A stretch of 34,199 bases of DNA. Origin: Defluviicoccus sp. Its GTDB lineage: Bacteria; Pseudomonadota; Alphaproteobacteria; MPNO01. Below, piece after piece: positions 33,027-34,199 of the stretch. The translations under genes and the position numbers were made by a program. Position 1 is the stretch's first letter; every line of letters starts with the position of its first letter. The DNA is taken from contig JAJEHI010000076.1 in assembly GCA_022823775.1 (NCBI GenBank), forward strand, positions 1 through 34,199. Direction: 5' to 3'. Under the pieces are notes generated by a model, which saw only the letters and a program-made list of their open reading frames with translations, ran no database searches and was not told where the DNA came from.

Positions 33027-33141
33027 GATCGCGTCCTCCCCTTCGCCGCGGGTCCATCTTACAGCGTTTCCCGGTATTGCAAGACCGGGCCCGCCGATGT
33101 AACAGATTGCGCCTTTTTTCGACCGGGAGATTGGTGCAACG

Positions 33142-33585
33142 ATGAGCGAAGCTACGACCGCGAAACCGGCCGCCGAAAAGAAAGAGACCAAGAGTTCCGC
33201 CGACAGCGCGAAGGCATCGACTTCGAGCGAGTCTTCGACCTCCGCGACGGAGAAATCGGCCCGCGATTCGGTGGGCGGCAAGAGCGAAGTCCATTACGGC
33301 TATTTCAGCAACGTCAAGACGCCCGAATACCGTTCCGGCTGGGACAGCATCTGGGGCAACGGCGAGACCAACGGGGCGCGGCGGAAGAGACCCGCATCGG
33401 GCCCGGCGAAGGCGAAATCGCCGATTCGGCTCACGCTGGACTTCGACGATCTGCCGGAGACGGTACGGGACGAACTGCGGGAGGCTGCGGAGGCAGCACT
33501 CAAGGCGAAGTCCCGGCTCGATTTCGCGCGCCGCGAACGGACGGGCGCGGTGAGCTGGACCATCGAATGCGAGGTGCGGCGGTAG
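33142..33585 (+). CDS. Hypothetical protein with Ser/Thr/Lys/Ala-rich N-terminus
   Basis: A 147-residue protein I do not recognise. Residues 1-45 are low-complexity and probably disordered. A YGYFSNVKTPEYRSGWDSIWG segment follows. Residues about 90-147 look like a small folded part: a beta strand (IRLTLDFDDLP), a helix rich in Arg, Glu and Ala, and a final strand SWTIECEVR. There is no signal peptide or membrane segment. The ATG at 33142 has GGGAGA 11 bases upstream. It is divergent from the VOC gene. Coding is likely from the ribosome site and the structured C-terminus, but not proved. Confidence 0.55.
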   Translation: MSEATTAKPAAEKKETKSSADSAKASTSSESSTSATEKSARDSVGGKSEVHYGYFSNVKTPEYRSGWDSIWGNGETNGARRKRPASGPAKAKSPIRLTLDFDDLPETVRDELREAAEAALKAKSRLDFARRERTGAVSWTIECEVRR

Positions 33586-33618
33586 CGCGTTTTTCGACCG
33601 GGCACGGCCGGCCGGCGA

Positions 33619-33720
33619 CCCCCTCACCCTGACCCTCTCCCCGTGGGGGAGAGGGGAATTGCGTGCCCACACCTCCTTACCTTCTCCCCTCCCGCTTGCG
33701 GGAGGAGCCGGGGGAGGGTG
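33619..33720. repeat. Intergenic palindromic repeat with two hairpins
   Basis: Two stem-loops are visible: a 10-bp stem at 33633-33642/33646-33655 with loop GTG, and a 7-bp stem at 33688-33694/33699-33705. The outer flanks (CCCCCTCACCC and GGGGGAGGGTGG) are also roughly complementary. The CCCTCTCCCC...GGGGAGAGGG core is a motif seen repeatedly between genes of Proteobacteria. It sits between a plus-strand and a minus-strand gene that converge, so it may also end transcription. Confidence 0.8.
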
Positions 33721-33748
33721 GATTGTCGGGGTACAGCCCGGTTACCCG

Positions 33749-34199
33749 CTAGCCCGGTCGCTCTCCGGCGCCCAGCCAGGACACCAGCTCGCGCGCCGAG
33801 CCGAAGGTTTCGAGATCGTCTATCGCGGCGATCGTCCGTTCCACCTCGGCCTCGCCCAGCGCCGCCCCGGCATAGGTTCTGAACTTCTCCCGCACCTGGG
33901 CGGACGACAGGGGATTTTCCGGGCTGCCCAGCGGGTGCTCACAACGGGCGGAATATCGTGCGCCCCGGACGGTCTCGACTTCCGCGATGGCGCCGCCCTT
34001 CAGATCGGGGGCGTGCACGACTTCCACCCGTTCGGCGGCGAAGCGGCGGAGCGCGGGGTCGTCGTAGCAGTCGGGCTCGAACCGGTCGAGCGTCAACGTC
34101 CGGTCCCGCAGATAGACCGCCGCGACGTAATGGGCCGAAAGCAGCGCCTCGAACTTCGCCCGGTATTTGGAGAACCCGCCATGCATCCGGAAAGCCGTT
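33749..34199 (-). CDS. MmgE/PrpD family protein, C-terminal part (runs off the window)
   Basis: C-terminal domain of a 2-methylcitrate dehydratase-like (MmgE/PrpD) protein. Recognisable segments are HGGFSKYRAKFEALLSAHYV, FEPDCYDDPALRRFAAERVEV and CEHPLGSPENPLS followed by QVREKFRTYA. The reading frame is open to the right edge (base 34199) without a stop, so the 5' part lies beyond the window; an internal ATG at 34186 is unlikely to be the start. Characterised members dehydrate 2-methylcitrate in propionate catabolism, but many paralogues in catabolic clusters have other, unknown substrates. Confidence 0.75.
   Translation of the reverse strand, partial: TAFRMHGGFSKYRAKFEALLSAHYVAAVYLRDRTLTLDRFEPDCYDDPALRRFAAERVEVVHAPDLKGGAIAEVETVRGARYSARCEHPLGSPENPLSSAQVREKFRTYAGAALGEAEVERTIAAIDDLETFGSARELVSWLGAGERPG

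Noticed and set aside
1-34199. CRISPR array, tRNA or rRNA genes
   Set aside because: No regularly spaced direct repeats, cloverleaf-like segments or rRNA-like conserved stretches were seen in the short intergenic gaps.

Overview
The window is GC-rich and densely coding, and looks like a chromosomal segment of a sulfur-oxidizing alphaproteobacterium, probably near Rhodospirillales. The evidence is a Shemin-pathway 5-aminolevulinate synthase, the blocks fabI-aroC and tlyA-dxs-ispA-xseB, and an AprM-type adenylylsulfate reductase locus. No rRNA, tRNA, CRISPR array or intact insertion sequence was seen, and no gene-free stretch exceeds about 300 bases.

Layout. 1-2.7 kb: a class III aminotransferase that has lost its N-terminal half, then hemA and a PadR-like regulator. 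2.8-5.1 kb (minus): an SDR oxidoreductase co-transcribed with a tandem universal stress protein, and pdxH. 5.2-7.7 kb (plus): a glycine-zipper lipoprotein, a terminator-like hairpin, fabI and aroC. 7.7-11.6 kb (minus): tlyA, dxs, ispA, xseB (isoprenoid precursors and housekeeping). 11.7-13.5 kb (minus): a histone-deacetylase-like amidohydrolase and an ETHE1/Blh-like metallo-beta-lactamase-fold protein. 13.7-19.0 kb (minus): sat, aprA, aprB, aprM, with a metallophosphoesterase upstream. 19.1-20.9 kb (plus): a Tat-type dienelactone hydrolase and an orphan DmsC/SoeC-like membrane anchor. 20.9-24.7 kb: a cupin divergent from an alpha/beta hydrolase plus LLM-class flavin oxidoreductase pair, an inverted-repeat element and a DMT exporter. 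24.7-27.0 kb (minus): a four-gene operon of a MetE-like methyltransferase and a three-gene nitrile hydratase/thiocyanate hydrolase family enzyme whose beta subunit is split into two genes. 27.2-34.2 kb: a secreted thermonuclease in an AT-rich patch, a UbiD decarboxylase, a GMC oxidoreductase, a SnoaL-like protein, a duplicated VOC protein, an unrecognised small protein, a palindromic repeat and the end of an MmgE/PrpD-family protein.

How the genes may work together. AprM-AprBA and Sat, run in the oxidative direction, convert sulfite through APS to sulfate with ATP formation. The adjacent ETHE1-like protein could supply sulfite from persulfides. The split-beta cobalt enzyme has the subunit layout of thiocyanate hydrolase, which releases carbonyl sulfide and ammonia. 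If that assignment holds, the window encodes pieces of a thiocyanate/organosulfur-to-sulfate route; a three-subunit nitrile hydratase is the main alternative. The cupin, hydrolase, LLM, UbiD, GMC, VOC and MmgE/PrpD genes look like an accessory catabolic region whose substrate cannot be read from sequence alone.
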